Under the pieces are notes generated by a model. It was given only the letters and a program-made list of their open reading frames with translations. It was not told where the DNA came from and did not search any database. The position numbers and the translations under genes are program-made. Positions 36,997 to 49,478 of a DNA stretch of 64,000 nucleotides are shown here, piece by piece. Source of the DNA: Paraphysoderma sedebokerense (Eukaryota > Blastocladiomycota > Physodermatomycetes > Physodermatales > Physodermataceae); contig JAHLJZ010000028.1 in NCBI GenBank assembly GCA_025602915.1, positions 1-64,000 of the forward strand. Direction: 5' to 3'. How positions within the stretch are numbered: position 1 is the first letter of the stretch; the number at the start of each line of letters is the position of its first letter.

Positions 36997-37676
36997 ATAG
37001 ATTTTTGGGTGTCCATTCGTTTATTATCATTGCTGTTAATGAGTTCAAAAACATGGTGATATGAAGAAATTCGTTTGTGTGTTCAAAGTTGTTGACAACA
37101 ATAGTGTAGTATTCCTACTTAACTTTCTCCCCTACAAAGAAAACCAGACTTGGTCAATGGCTTCGACAACGTCTAACTCTTGATACGTTTCCGGGCCTTA
37201 TACTTAATATTGATTGTTTATCGATTTTTATTTTGTAATATCTAACTTGTATATACATGATGGATTTTAATACATATACATACACATAGACAATGTCTTA
37301 TTGCTGACCTGACATTCCAGTTTCGAGCTCGCCAATTTAGTAGTGGTTTTGCTGCGTCATGATATTTAAATCGAAAACAGTATATAATTTGTTTTAATTG
37401 GTTTTACATACAATAAGTATCGCGGGAATAATATATACACATGATACAATTCAAAGAAGATATAAAGAGACATGTATACAAATGTGGTTTGTTGTTGAAA
37501 CCAGTTCAAGGAGTTGTAGCAACAAAACCGTAGGCAAGCCAGCTAATTTAATCTACAAATATTTAGGTTCTCTCGTAAGAGATATAAACGGGATAATTCA
37601 AAAGTTTAAAGCGAGATTATTCATAAAAATTGATTTAATTTGATTTTTGAATTGGAATATTGTTAGTGTTGAATGT
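36997..37676. other. Convergent gap, ELMO / AA9 copy 1
   Basis: ELMO and AA9 copy 1 converge here, so the gap should hold both 3' ends. It is AT-rich with several ATACATATAC repeats near 37240-37280. No gene is seen. Confidence 0.45.
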
Positions 37677-39486
37677 TTAACCGACAAGACAAGATTGGCC
37701 GTTTTCAAATCCTGAATAAAGGTAAAATCGTTAATTTCAGGATCGGAGGTAGTAAAGTTTGGTAAGGAAACTGAATATTTACCCCATTTTCTGCCGTCAC
37801 TTCCTACAGCTGTCACTTTTCCGTTCTTGCAAGCTGGGGTTTGTCCACCATTACCACCGCTTGATTTGGGGTTTCCACCGGACTGACTGCCACCGGAAGG
37901 AGTTCCACCGGATGAACTACCAGATTTGGCGGGGGAGGTCCTAGGGGTACTAGGCCTGGCAGGCGCTTTGGGAGCGTAACCAGATCCAGAGCCTTGCCCT
38001 TGACCTTGACCTTGGCCTTGACCTTGGCCTTGGCCTTGGCCTTGACCTTGACCTTGACCTTGACTTGACCTTGACCTCCTGTTGAGCCGGAGATAAGACA
38101 AGATTGACCGTTTTCATAACCTTAAAAAAAGTTGAAAATAAGTGTCATGAGACAAAAGGATTTTAGAAGGAGATTGTATGCTTACCCCACTTTCTACCAT
38201 CTTGTCCGGTTTCGGTAACTTGGTTACCTTTGCAGGTAGGAAATTGACCTCCTTGATTGCCAGAACCGGAACCACTATTTCCTGGATTTCCTCCACTTTG
38301 TCCGCCATTGCCGCTTCCTGGGTTTCCTCCAGTTTGTGCACCGTCGCCGCTACCGCTATTCGGAGATCCGCGGCTATTACCGGGTTCATTGGTGGATGCA
38401 GCTAATACCGGGGGTCCGGGGACGACGTAGCTACCATAATTAGGATTCTCTCTATTCCAGATGTTGAACTTAATTCCAGGCGAATTGAAGGTAGCCCATT
38501 GCGCGGAGGGAATTTGAACAGTCGCTGGGCGCAGGGAGCCTGATCCGCCTTTAATGTTAATGTCACCGCAGTTGACTTTTTGGATTAAAATAAAACGTTA
38601 GAGCGATGGTATACGGAAATTAAGGACAAAAAAAGACTTATGTACCATATAGTTGAGCTCCTCTATTTGGGTCCTCCTCTGTTGAAAGAAAAATGAAATT
38701 CAATCTGGTCAATCATGACATTCTTATTTGATACTTCTAAGCACAGAAACTTACTAATAGTTTTATCGGCTTCATGCAAGGCAATAATTTCTGTTCTGAA
38801 TACATATCGGCCATCTTCAAGACCGGCTGGGATTTGGACAGGTAACTTTCCACGAGCCGCAATCAATTCATCTATAAAAATACACAATAACGTCATTAGT
38901 TATTTCTTATAAGACGTAGTCGAATGATACGGTATATAAGTATCGCAGGCTTACCTGAGCACCATTGTTTTGAACCACTGTTGTAGCCCTTCTGGAATAT
39001 CTTGAACCAGCCAGTAGGATTGCCAGAAGCATCGGCGTTAGACAAGTAAACAGAGCAAGGGGCGAGATGAGATTTGTCGATAATATCATCGCTCGCTGAG
39101 GGACCGTTATGATAAAACTGAAATGTGACGGTGTCTCCGGCTATAATTGTTCAAAAATAAGTGTGTCAATATATGAACTCCATTCATGATTGCTGACTGA
39201 AAGTCCTCTGATTATGAACAGGTGACACAAGAAAATATACATACCATTCACATCACAAGTACTCTTGGCGGGACTCCTCACTCCTGCCGACGTTGCACAT
39301 CATTTCTTGACCTTCCACATTTTTAATTGGAGCATTTTTAACGCTGTCGGGGGGTAACTGTCGAACACATGTCCCAGACTCCTGCCCATTTGAGACGAAC
39401 GAATGCAGATATATATGGCCCTGTACGGACGACAAGAACAGTACGAGCGATAAGGCAGTGAGGAGAGATGAGCATTTCTGAATCAT
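37677..39486 (-). pseudogene. AA9-type lytic polysaccharide monooxygenase, copy 1, with two frame interruptions
   Basis: AA9 enzymes cut cellulose oxidatively with a copper ion held by the mature N-terminal His. The leader ends …SSVQG, so the mature protein starts HIYLHSF. Later exons keep the [15 protein letters not shown] block, [49 protein letters not shown] and YVFRTEIIALHEAD, then the Q-x-Y motif GAQLYG and VNCGDINIKGGSGSLRPATV. The tail has two DGRKWG/xENGQSC modules around a Gly-Gln repeat (37990-38070). The frame breaks near 39275, where GAGGAGT looks tandemly duplicated (7 bases), and near 38066, where one G is missing from the GGTCAA repeat. Both lie in slippage-prone sequence, so sequencing error is possible. 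Otherwise the exons are open. Confidence 0.7.
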
Positions 39487-40814
39487 GTTTTAAGTTTTAG
39501 TTCTATTCCTTATATCGGATCTACTGATTTTAGGAGTTGAGAAAACAAAATGCAAGGGAATGACTGCGTTTTTATGTCAGCAAAATACAGATAGCTTAAA
39601 TCAACAAATCCGAATGTCAATGATTATTCACCGCATAATTAATGGGACCCTATTATATCGCAACTTTAAGAAATTCTTCCTTCCTCACTTATAATCATTA
39701 CGACGTGCTAGATGGACATCAAGCCTTTTGCTTGAACAAAATAAAAATATTTCACATGAATCAAGCTGCGGCAGTCGGCACGCTTGCGCGCAATTATTAT
39801 GATTTCGTCGGCTTGGTATATTGTGCCCCAGAGCTAGTGTTTGTGAGTCGCACCAACAAAGGAAACAAGCCGACAACCCAAATGAGAACTAGCATTACGA
39901 GAATTCTTACAATGTCATGAAGGGTCATTAATCTTCAATGCTTCCAGCGGAAACTTCTGAACCGAAAAAAAGCTTTCGGAAAAATGTGGCAACGTTTGAC
40001 GATAGTATGATTTAGACTTACAACATCCTTACGCACATCTGTGATACATTTTGAAACTAAATATTGTGGGACAAATGTGCTGAAGATCCCTATTTTCGTA
40101 CCTTGCTAATTGTTGATATATTTTTAAGCGATGTAATTTCGCACCTGCTAATTCGTTCGTCAAGAAAGAATTGTCCGTCAATGAACTCAGGTTATCTAAT
40201 AGACTAGAGTATGAATGCCGCCCGTGAGATAATGCTCAATAAGTGTATTCTCTGAGGTTTACCGTTTTACAGATTGCAACGAATTAGACAACATTCAACC
40301 AAATAAGTTTTCGACTGAAAGAAAAAATTTATTATCAATGTATAAATGTAACTGCATACAGTAATGTCGTTCCCATTTCCATTCTGTATGGTGTTTTACT
40401 TAAATTCAAAAGTAATGTGATTTGGCATGTTTGACTTCGATATATATGATGAATGTGAGTCCAAAATGAAGTCATGAGTGAATGAACGGATGACACCAGA
40501 TTCAAAGACCTCATATGTGTCTATGTGCTTTATAATATATAACAAATCTGTTTGACGTGAAGACATATATCAATGTTTAAAATAAAAATGTTCTACAAAC
40601 GACCGATGACATAAAGCGCCAGATTTCTTGCTTCAATTCATCCTCAGAACAACAAAAAAGAGGCGAGTAATCTACTTTAATTTACAAATATTTAAACTGT
40701 CCTGTGTTATGAAGTCATGCCTTAACGATAAATCAAACTATATGAAGTATTCAAAAATGTCTCTTTGAACAGTGCTGGCAAATATACTGCCCATGTACTT
40801 TCAATGACGATTAT
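39487..40814. other. Intergenic, AA9 copy 1 promoter and copy 2 3' side
   Basis: A minus-strand GATATAAGG near 39509-39517 lies only about 25 bases before the copy 1 start, so its role as a TATA box is doubtful. The rest has short unconvincing open frames. Confidence 0.35.
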
Positions 40815-42415
40815 TTAACCAATAAGACAAGACTGATTATTTTCAAATCCTGAATCGAGGTAAAAGCTTAGAATCGGTACTGGCCAATGTTAAAAATAAA
40901 ATTAAATATTTACCCCACTTCCTACCGTCTCTTCCTTCTGCGGTAATTTTTCCTTTCTTGCATGCTGGAAATTTTTCACCATTACCCCCGCTTGTTTTAG
41001 AGCTTCCACCGGATGGACTGCTGGATTTGGCAGGGGACATTCTAGGGCTACTAGGCCTGGCAGAAGCTCTTTTAGTGTCACTAGTTCCAGATTGACCTTG
41101 CCGTTGACCTTGACCCTGACCGCCTGTTGTACCGGAGACAAGACACGATCGACCGTTTTCATGACCTATAAAGAAGTAGAGTAAATATATATCCTGAGAC
41201 TATAGGAATCGCAAGGGAATATCATATTCTTACCCCACTTTCTGCCATCTCGTCCGGTTTCTGTAACTTCGGTACCCTGACAGGCCTCTGGTTGACCTCC
41301 TTGGTTACGAGAACCGGAACCACTATTCCCTGGATTTCCACCACTTTGTCCACCATTGCCATTACCAGGGTCACTAGGAGATTTTCCGGTACTGCCAGCC
41401 CCATTGATAGATTCAGCTAATACAGGTGGCCCTGGAACGACGTAGCTACCATAATTAGGATTCTCTCTATTCCAGAGGTTGAATCTAATTCCAGGCGAGT
41501 TGAAGGTAGCCCATTGTGGCGAAGGGATTTGAACTGTCGCGGGACGAAGCGTCCCTGAACCGCCTTTGATGTTTATGTCGCCGCAATTCACTGTTTCAAA
41601 TGTGAGTAGAGAATGTCAGAATACAATGAAGAGTGCTTTAAGGGGAATCACGTACCATAGAGTTGAGCTCCAAGATCTGGCCTTTCCTCTATTAAGGCAC
41701 AAGAAAAAGACAGGTTATTGATGTTGCGTTTTATATCCGTAGTTTCAAGAAGAGAAACTCACGAATAGTTTTGAATGCTTCATGCAATGCAATGATTTCT
41801 GTTCTGAATACGTATCTGCCATCCTGTAAACAGGATGGTATTTGGATGGACAATTTTCCATGGGCAGCAATTAATTCATCTACAACGGAATTACGCAACA
41901 TTTAGGAATTATAAATTAAATACGTCAGCTGCCAAGCCTCTGCAGACTATTGATCATTTTGGAATATCTTAAACCAGCCAGTGGGATTACCGGAAGCGTC
42001 TGCTTTAGATAAATAAACTGAACATGGTCCACGGTGAGATTTATGGACAATAATATCCTTTGGTGAAGGACCGAGATGGTAAAACTGGAATGTTACAGAA
42101 TCGCCAGCTAGGATTGCAGTTTCAAAAATCAATTTGTGAATACCTGACTATAAATTTATAATTCAAATGCGCCACGGACAAAATAGACATACCCTTAACT
42201 TCGCAAGTGCTCTTGGCCGGACTCTTGCCAACGTTGCACATCATTTCTGGGCCTTCAACATTTTTTATTGGTGATTGCTTAACGCTATCTGGCGGGAGTT
42301 GTCGAACACAGGAGGTGGACTCTTGACCACTTGACATGAACGAATGAAGATAAATATGTCCGTTCACCGACGAAGAGAGAAAGGCAAGACATAATATAGT
42401 AAGTAGGGATCTCAT
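40815..42415 (-). pseudogene. AA9-type LPMO, copy 2, exon 2 damaged
   Basis: The exon plan is that of copies 1 and 3. The leader MRSLLTILCLAFLSSSVNG releases HIYLHSFMSSGQES. Exon 2 keeps [35 protein letters not shown] and NPTGWFKIF, then reads QNDQ and a stop near 41949, where the sister copies have QKGYNSGSKQWCSG and a GTAAGC donor. The segment with the conserved Trp-Cys and the splice donor is gone, as from a deletion of a few tens of bases. Downstream exons stay open: DELIAAHGKLSIQIPSCL, YVFRTEIIALHEA, VNCGDINIKGGSGTLRPATV and GSYVVPGPPVLAESI. Two DGRKWG modules (HENGRSC and FENNQSCLIG) close the gene. The open downstream exons suggest a recent loss. Confidence 0.7.
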
Positions 42416-42476
42416 ATTGAATTCTCTATGTTCCGAATTCTACTGCTTTGAATGTTTAAAGGGGAATGAAGCCGTT

Positions 42477-42483
42477 TTATAAA
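42477..42483 (-). promoter_or_regulatory. TATA box, AA9 copy 2
   Basis: TATAAAA on the minus strand lies about 62 bases upstream of the copy 2 start, a sensible distance for a short leader. Confidence 0.45.
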
Positions 42484-43661
42484 GATTGCGTATGGATAAT
42501 TTTATTATTAATATGTGCCTAATTTCAGCACTTATAAATCTGGTAAATTCATTAATAAATTTAAGGAATTTTTCCTTGAAAGATGACGTTGATCCGGTCT
42601 AAAAATGGAAGTCAAGCCTACTTTCAATGTCAGGGCAAAGTATGTACACAGGACGATCCCAGATAACAAGCTTCCTTGGCTTTGTTATACAATTGATCTA
42701 GTCCAGCAGCATTATGATATTGGTTGGTCTATCAGCTGGCTCAGTGGCTGCCACCCATTTGTTGTAGTGGCACTGTAGTCTCAGTTACTTCACAATAGCG
42801 CAAAAGCCTCTTGATCTGTATGTTTAAAAAAGCTAGCGGGTGAATGTAACACCCGACTTTATGTCCTCAATTGACTGTGTCAAATTTGTCCAATTTGATC
42901 ACTTTGCGCGTTTCAGCACCCTATTATCCGCTCTTGCCTAACACTGATAGGCTATTTTGGAAAATGATAATCCGACTGTACGCAAATATTTCCGCTCACA
43001 CTTAACTTACTACGAAAGGATATCTAAATATAGCTCAGTGTGAAGAAAGCCTCAAAGAAATATATTCTTTCCGGGGGCTCAAAATGCGAATCTTCCAAAA
43101 TTAGTCTGAAATCGCGGCTATGGATTTTCAATTGTGATAACTGTTCGATCTATTTATTTTAACCAACTCATAACATCAGATGATAGTAAAGCCATTAAAA
43201 TTTGGATTGCTTGGCGAAACAACTCACAGTTTACACGAGTATAAACCGAAAGCTGTAATGTCACAAATAGACAACGCTGGGCAGAATTTCTTTATCTTTA
43301 CAGTATACTGAAAAAAACTTTGCGAATATTCATAACTATAAATTGATCAGAACTCGCCCAATAGATTGGATTAAAAATATAGTGATGCTTCGTTCTTAAA
43401 TATTTCCTATGACAGTGAGAATTTAACAGGAATGATTGAGGATAATTTGATATTTATTCGGTATGCTGAGTTGGTTATTTATATTTATCAAAAGAGAAAA
43501 AATCTGATTTGAAGTCATCAATACTACTAAATGGGACACCACACTTCAAGTTATAGTACAATATATATGGATATTTTAAGCACTGTACAGTCACATCTTC
43601 TGAAAAGGTACTATGATATGCGGCTAAATGTTCACAAGGTCAGGCATAAATCATGAATCGT
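42484..43661. other. Intergenic, nothing recognisable
   Basis: About 1.2 kb of AT-rich DNA between AA9 copies 2 and 3 has no coding signal, repeat or RNA gene that I can see. Confidence 0.5.
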
Positions 43662-45716
43662 TTAGTATTCGCCGTATGTCTTTGCTGCGTATCCCTGGTC
43701 TTGTTTAGGTTGTTCTTTTGGGGCCTGATACGTTTGGTCACCAGTTTTACCTCCCGGATAATTACCAGGATTAGAGCCAGGATTAGAGACAGGGTTGGAG
43801 CCAGGGTTGGAGCCAGGGTTATTGCCAGGGTTGGAGCCAGGGTTGGAGCCAGGGTTGGTGCCAGGGTTGGAGCCAGGGTTGGAGCCAGGGTTATTGCCAG
43901 GGTTGGAGCCAGGGTTATTGCCAGGGTTGGAGCCAGGGTTGGAGCCAGGGTTGGAGCCAGGGTTGGAGCCAGGGTTGGAGCCAGGGTTGGAACCGGATTC
44001 TTGAATCAAACAGGATTTGTTGTTTTCGTATCCCCATTTTCTTCCATCGGAACCGACTTTAGTAACGGTATTGGATTGGCAGATAGGATGGGAAACAGTA
44101 TTAGAGTTCACGGATGATTTGATGCGACAACTTTGATCGTTTTCGAATCCTAATAGAGCAATGACGAAGTTAGCTCGGAACAGATGATAATTCGAGTGGT
44201 TGTCTCAAATGGCAAAACTTTACATACCCCAACGAATACCGTCTTTGATCTCAGTAATAAAATCACCTTTACATTCGGGAAAATCTTGGGGATTAGATCC
44301 CTTTGGATTGGATGAATAAGGGGTCTTTCCGGGAGCGGGAGCAGGAGCGGATCCAGTTGAAGCTGAGATAAGGCAAGATTTACCATTCTCGAAACCTTTA
44401 ATTTCGGTAAGAAAGTTCTGTAAGTAACTAAACTATTAGAATCTGTTGTGTCGATGTAGAATACTTACCCCACTTTCTTCCATCCTGTCCAACTTCAGTA
44501 ACTTTGTTGTCTTTACAAGTTGCGAATTGATCGCCTGAATTGCCTTGATTGCCGTTTCCGGAATTTCCTCCATTTTGTCCTCCGTTACCAGCTCCTGTAT
44601 TTCCTCCGGTTTGTCCTTCATTGCCGGAACTAGGGGTACCGGGTTGGTAGGACCCACCGGGGTTTCCAGGTTGACTTTCGGATGTAGCTAAGACCGGGGG
44701 TCCGGGTACAACATAACTTCCGTAGTTGGGGTTTTCCTTGTTCCAGATGTTGAATTTAATTCCGGGGGAGTTGAAGGTAGCCCATTGTGCGGAGGGAATT
44801 TGGACAGTGGCAGGACGTAGTGTTCCTGATCCACCCTTGACGTCAATGTCACCGCAGTTGACTTATTAAAGGAAGATAATTGTTAGACTAGTATTCGGGA
44901 GTGAAGGAAGACAATAAGCAATATATACCATATAATTGAGCTCCGCGATTAGGATTTTCCTCTGTTAAAAAATAAGAAGAAGATTGTCAATTATGACCCT
45001 ATTGTAGTTATAAGTTTCTAATTCTGAAACTTACTGATGGTTGCATCGGCTTCATGCAAGGCAATAATTTCTGTTCTAAATACATAGCGACCACTTTCCA
45101 GACCAGCCGGAATAGTAACAGGTAGCTTTCCTCTGGCGGCAATCAGTTCATCTGAAAGAAGTAACCGAAATTTGGTTAGGACATCGTAGAATTATACTCT
45201 TCTTTGAAATTGCATGCTTACCAGAACACCATTGTTTCGTGTTACTATTGTATCCTTTTTCGAAAATTTTAAACCAACCAGTGGGATTGCCGGAAGCGTC
45301 GGCTTTAGATAAATATACAGCACAAGGAGCGAGATGAGATCTGTCGATGATATCATCGTAAGCGGTCGGCCCATTGTGAAAAAATTGAAATGTGACAGAG
45401 TCGCCAGCTAGGTAATTAACAAGGAATTTAATACATTTCACAGGTGATTAAAATTGAATTTTGCTGAACTTGAATACTTACCGCTCACATCACAAACACT
45501 CTTGGCAGGACTTGTGCCAAGATTGCACATCATTTCTTTTCCTTCTACGTTTTTAATTGGCGCATTTTTTACACTGTCGGGAGGTAATTGCCGAATGCAA
45601 GTGCTCGACTCTTGCCCTTTTGACATGAACGAATGTAGGTAGACATGACCGTTCACATTCGTGGACGCAAGGAAAAGTACCAATGATAGAGCCGAAATGA
45701 GTGATTTAAAAGCCAT
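43662..45716 (-). CDS. AA9-type LPMO, copy 3, intact, with three cysteine modules
   Basis: This is the complete member of the minus-strand trio. The leader MAFKSLISALSLVLFLASTNVNG releases HVYLHSFMSKGQES, whose His should bind copper. The other ligands are probably the His in RSHLAPCAVYL and Tyr in GAQLY. Exons hold [91 protein letters not shown] and YGSYVVPGPPVLA. The tail has three modules: KVTEVGQDGRKWG/FENGKSC, FITEIKDGIRWG/FENDQSC and TVTKVGSDGRKWGYENNKSC. A 4-residue SNPG/NNPG repeat of about 60-70 residues follows. Seven exons. The tail modules may bind substrate or wall; that is inference. AA9 assignment is strong, though RTEIIALH replaces the usual RHEIIALH. Confidence 0.85.
43771..43998. 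repeat. 12-base minisatellite coding for (SNPG)n in AA9 copy 3
   Basis: The unit GGAGCCAGGGTT, with ATTGCCAGGGTT variants, repeats about 18 times inside the last exon of AA9 copy 3. Read on the minus strand it gives SNPG and NNPG. The antisense frame is also open, giving GARV repeats, which has no coding meaning. Confidence 0.85.
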
Positions 45717-46954
45717 GATGTTATGTTGAATATCTATTTCTAAAGTTAATCTAACTCTTTCTAGGATAGTCAACCGTATAAGGAAGCGTAAACGGAGAAA
45801 CCAAGTACTTATAATCAGGAAGACGGCAATTTTTCGCAACCAATTGCATAGGAACAAGCTTAAACTACGACCTCATTATAATTCTGCACGAAGTAATGAA
45901 AAGCCTGTTTATGGAGAGAATATGAGAGGTGCGTTCGGACAATGCGCAGAATACACGCTAAAAATAATTGTCAAGCCTCTTTAGGTGACAGAATAAGGAC
46001 GTGTGGTGAGGAGATCATGTTTATTCTGGTTCATTCGCACCGAACGCATTATCCAGCTACGGCTTGTTTTTTGCTTGACAAATCAGCGGAATCTGAGCAT
46101 ATTTATGAAAACGGAACGAGGTCACAAAATACAATGTAAATTTTATTGCCGCGGTCAAGAAGCTATCGGAATTTTTCAATCCGATTCAACGTTGACTTCG
46201 GTGGAAACACTATATATTGTATAATACCAGGGTATTGCTTATATATTACTCTCGAGAAGTTTCTTAATGTGCTCAATCTTAGTTGTGAAGTAAGCTTTGG
46301 TGGAATGTCTATCCGAGATTATATTCTCAAAATTACCCTTAACTCGTTTTCTCTCCATGAAAATACCTTTTTGTGCCGTAAATCAGTAGTATCTTGAGGT
46401 CATTGGTCGTCATCGGAAGCAACGAGCAACGCATCTCAAATCATGCACAGCTGCTACTTTAGTAGCTAATCATCGATGCGCCGCATCTTTAAAACCAAAA
46501 TAGGAAAAAGTGATATCTGATATTAACTATGAAGATTTCCGCCCGTCATGGAGGAAAGGTAGAAATTTATTGTGGGTCAATCAAGGGCTCAAGTAAAGCG
46601 TGCTTGGCTCCCGCGACAATAGTGGACCTGGCTTGGGAGTTTTATCCAATACTTTACTATGGTTCCACTTTGGAGATGGAATATCACCGGCAAAAGATAT
46701 GCGAGAAGCGATCGCGCTCACATAAATTGCACTCTATGTATTGTGAAGTGAAGTACATAATTAGAAAGAAATCAAGGATGTTGGAGGACTGATTCCAAAA
46801 TCCAAGTCGTCTGTCCATGACGTTGAGATGACTTGTCTCCCCATCCATCGACGATTCCCTCGTCATCACGGCAGATACAATTACAGCTACAGATACAGAA
46901 TCAAGCACATATGTGAGACTAATTCATTCGTTATCAAAGCAAAAAATAGTCATC
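45717..46954. other. Divergent intergenic region, AA9 copy 3 / GH81
   Basis: Both neighbours read outward from this 1.24 kb, so both promoters lie here. Short open frames at 45940-46400 and 46529-46790 have no family features. Confidence 0.45.
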
Positions 46955-49478
46955 ATGGCTGATTCGATATTTTCCATCTTCTACAAGTCACCAAACCATC
47001 GTCTCGTTACAGCTCTGATACTTCACGTCTTACTTGGCTCAATTCTCCCTCAATTCTTAAAAGTATCAATTTCCCTCGACCCGTCACTTCCGGTTACTCC
47101 TAGAGTTCCGACATCTAAATTATTCAATTTAACATACGAAGGAACCCAAAATCTTCTTGAACCGATATCGACTCAAGAAGTTTCAAGCTTATTTCCACCC
47201 GTTCCTCATCCGTTAAAACCAATCGGATACAATGCCAATAATCAAAATTACACAAAACCCATCCCAACAAATAAATTCTACACTCTTCTCTTCCTTCCCG
47301 ATGCTCGATTATCGCCGGTTTTCGTACATCCGTACATGATAAAGCCGTTGAGAGAATCGCCTTACGGTTTCGGAGTAGGATACAGTGAAAAGAAAGTCTT
47401 GGGAGTAGGCACTGGAACACCCGATAGAGTTCAGTTTTACTTCAACTTTTATTTTCGTCATGTCGGATTCTCTGCATTAGAGTTCACAAGACTCCCTTCG
47501 TCGCAACAACCGATAATGTCGGTTCCAGAGTATGATCAACTGAGTGCGCATTTGAGATTCGCGAATCCTAATAACGAAAATGAGTTTTTGGTTGCACCCT
47601 TAGTCAGAGGAATGGCTTATGTCACAGTTGAGTTTCGAAATTTAACACCGCTTTTACATACCCAGTTCGCCATCGTGGGGTTGTCGCAAACCAAAGGAAA
47701 GGCAATTTTACGATTGAGTAGTCGGCAGACTTGGATAGTTTATACTCTGGGTGCTGACGGCATAGACATGGATATAGAATGGAAACTAGAAGGTGGTAGA
47801 CTTATTGCAGATAAAAAAGTGGAATTCGCTGTTGTCAGAGTAGCGGTTGTTCCTACGATGGAAATGAGGATGGAAAGGTCAAGTGTCTCCATCGAAGAGT
47901 TTATTCGGTTTTTGGATTTGGGACGAAGTGTATACCCTGTAGGTGTGAATATTCAGGCGGTCCATGATACCCGCAATCGGTATGTTTGTCATTCGATAGA
48001 AGTTCAAAGGACATGATCACGTCAGTCTAATATGTGCGAATTGTCAATTTCATGAAATTTATAGCAAAGGCCTGTATTCACTCGGATTTCAGTTGGCAGG
48101 AAAAAGAGGAGACGATTTATTGCACTACACTCTACCTCATCATCGTCAAGTAATTGAACCTGAATTATCGGGGCTAGAGCTTACCCCCCTCAAAATTTCA
48201 TCTACGACCAAAGGACCCATGTTGGCATACTATGGAAATCAATGGGTGTTCTCTGAAGACATTGCTCCAGTAGCACCGTATGCGTTTTTACCACCTCGGC
48301 AACCAGATATATCTAAACTTCCATTGATTCAACCCGCGATTCAGCAAGACTTATCTAATAGTTCATTCGACCAGTTAGACATCATGTCTAAATTCCATGC
48401 TTTAAATTATTTCGCGGGTAAATCTATGTCGAAACTTGCGCATGTCTGTTTAGTCGTCTCGGAACGTTCGTGGCCAACCTACGATGCTAGGTTGAGTAGA
48501 ATCTGCGTAGACAAATTGAAAGACATAATCAATTCTTTCCTCGAGAATAGGCAAAAGAATCCTCTGCGATATGATACTGTGTGGAAAGGTATTCTTGGAC
48601 GAAACGGGTTAGGTAGAGCATTAGGAGGTGTTGATCCTGAAGACAGACTTTACGATTTCGGAAGTTCATATTACAAGTAACCATTCCCACCTTTTCTTTA
48701 GTCCCATTGACCCCGTCTGACTCTTTTAATTTTCAGCGATCACCATTACCATTACGGTTATTTCCTAGTCGCGAGTGCTATACTTCACAGACTTGACCCC
48801 ACCTATCGAGCCGTTGAACTTCGACTATTCATTGATTCATTAGCTCGGGATGTATCCAACCCTTCTTCATCGGATATTCATTTTCCTCCATTCCGGTCAT
48901 TCGATTTTTTCAGCGGACATTCCTGGTCAAACGGAATTTTTGATTTACCAGATGGAAAAGATCAAGAATCTATTTCCGAGGAACTTAATTTCCATTATGG
49001 ATTAAAATTATGGGGCATTGTAACCAATCGAACAAATCTTGAAAACTTGGGTAACTTATTATTAACAATGACTAAACGATCCGCGTATAATTATTTTTTT
49101 ATTATGAATGATAATACCAATCATCCGAAACAGTATATTAAGAATAAAGTGTCGGGAATATTGTTTGAAGGAAAAGTGGATCATGCTACGTGGTTTGGAA
49201 GGAATATGGAATTTATTCATGGAATTCAAATGATTCCTGTGACTAGTATCATGGAGTTTTTTAGGGAACCGAAGTTTGTGAGAGAAGAATGGGAAGATAT
49301 GGAATTAGGAAGAGTTTTGAATGATATTACGAATGATAGAGGATGGAGGAGCATATTATTGTTGAATTTAGCTATCATTGAGAAAGAAAAGGCATGGCAA
49401 GAATTGGTCAACTTGAATGTGTGGGATGACGGATTATGGAAAAGTTGGGCTTTGGTGTGGGCAGCGACGAGACCTTAA
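46955..49478 (+). CDS. GH81 endo-1,3-beta-glucanase
   Basis: GH81 enzymes hydrolyse beta-1,3-glucan and act in wall remodelling, cell separation or feeding on callose-type glucan. Exons are 46955-47979, 48065-48676 and 48737-49478, all joined in frame, giving about 790 residues. Blocks include NYTKPIPTNKFYTLLFLPD, LFPPVPHPLKP, GLYSLGFQLAGKRGDDLL and YYNDHHYHYGYFLVASA. The region SGHSWSNGIFD then DQESISEELNFHYGLKLWG carries the acidic residues expected for catalysis. The end is DGLWKSWALVWAATRP. A hydrophobic segment, LVTALILHVLLGSILP, sits at residues 17-32 after a short polar head, so the product may be a type II membrane protein instead of freely secreted. An in-frame ATG at 46913 is an alternative start. 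Confidence 0.93.

Noticed and set aside
39642-39920. 92-codon plus-strand frame between AA9 copies 1 and 2
   Set aside because: No signal peptide, motif or splice support, and the region is AA9 promoter side.
43653-44117. 154-codon plus-strand frame reading GARVGARV repeats
   Set aside because: It is the antisense of the SNPG minisatellite in AA9 copy 3; a repeat of 12 bases keeps every frame open.
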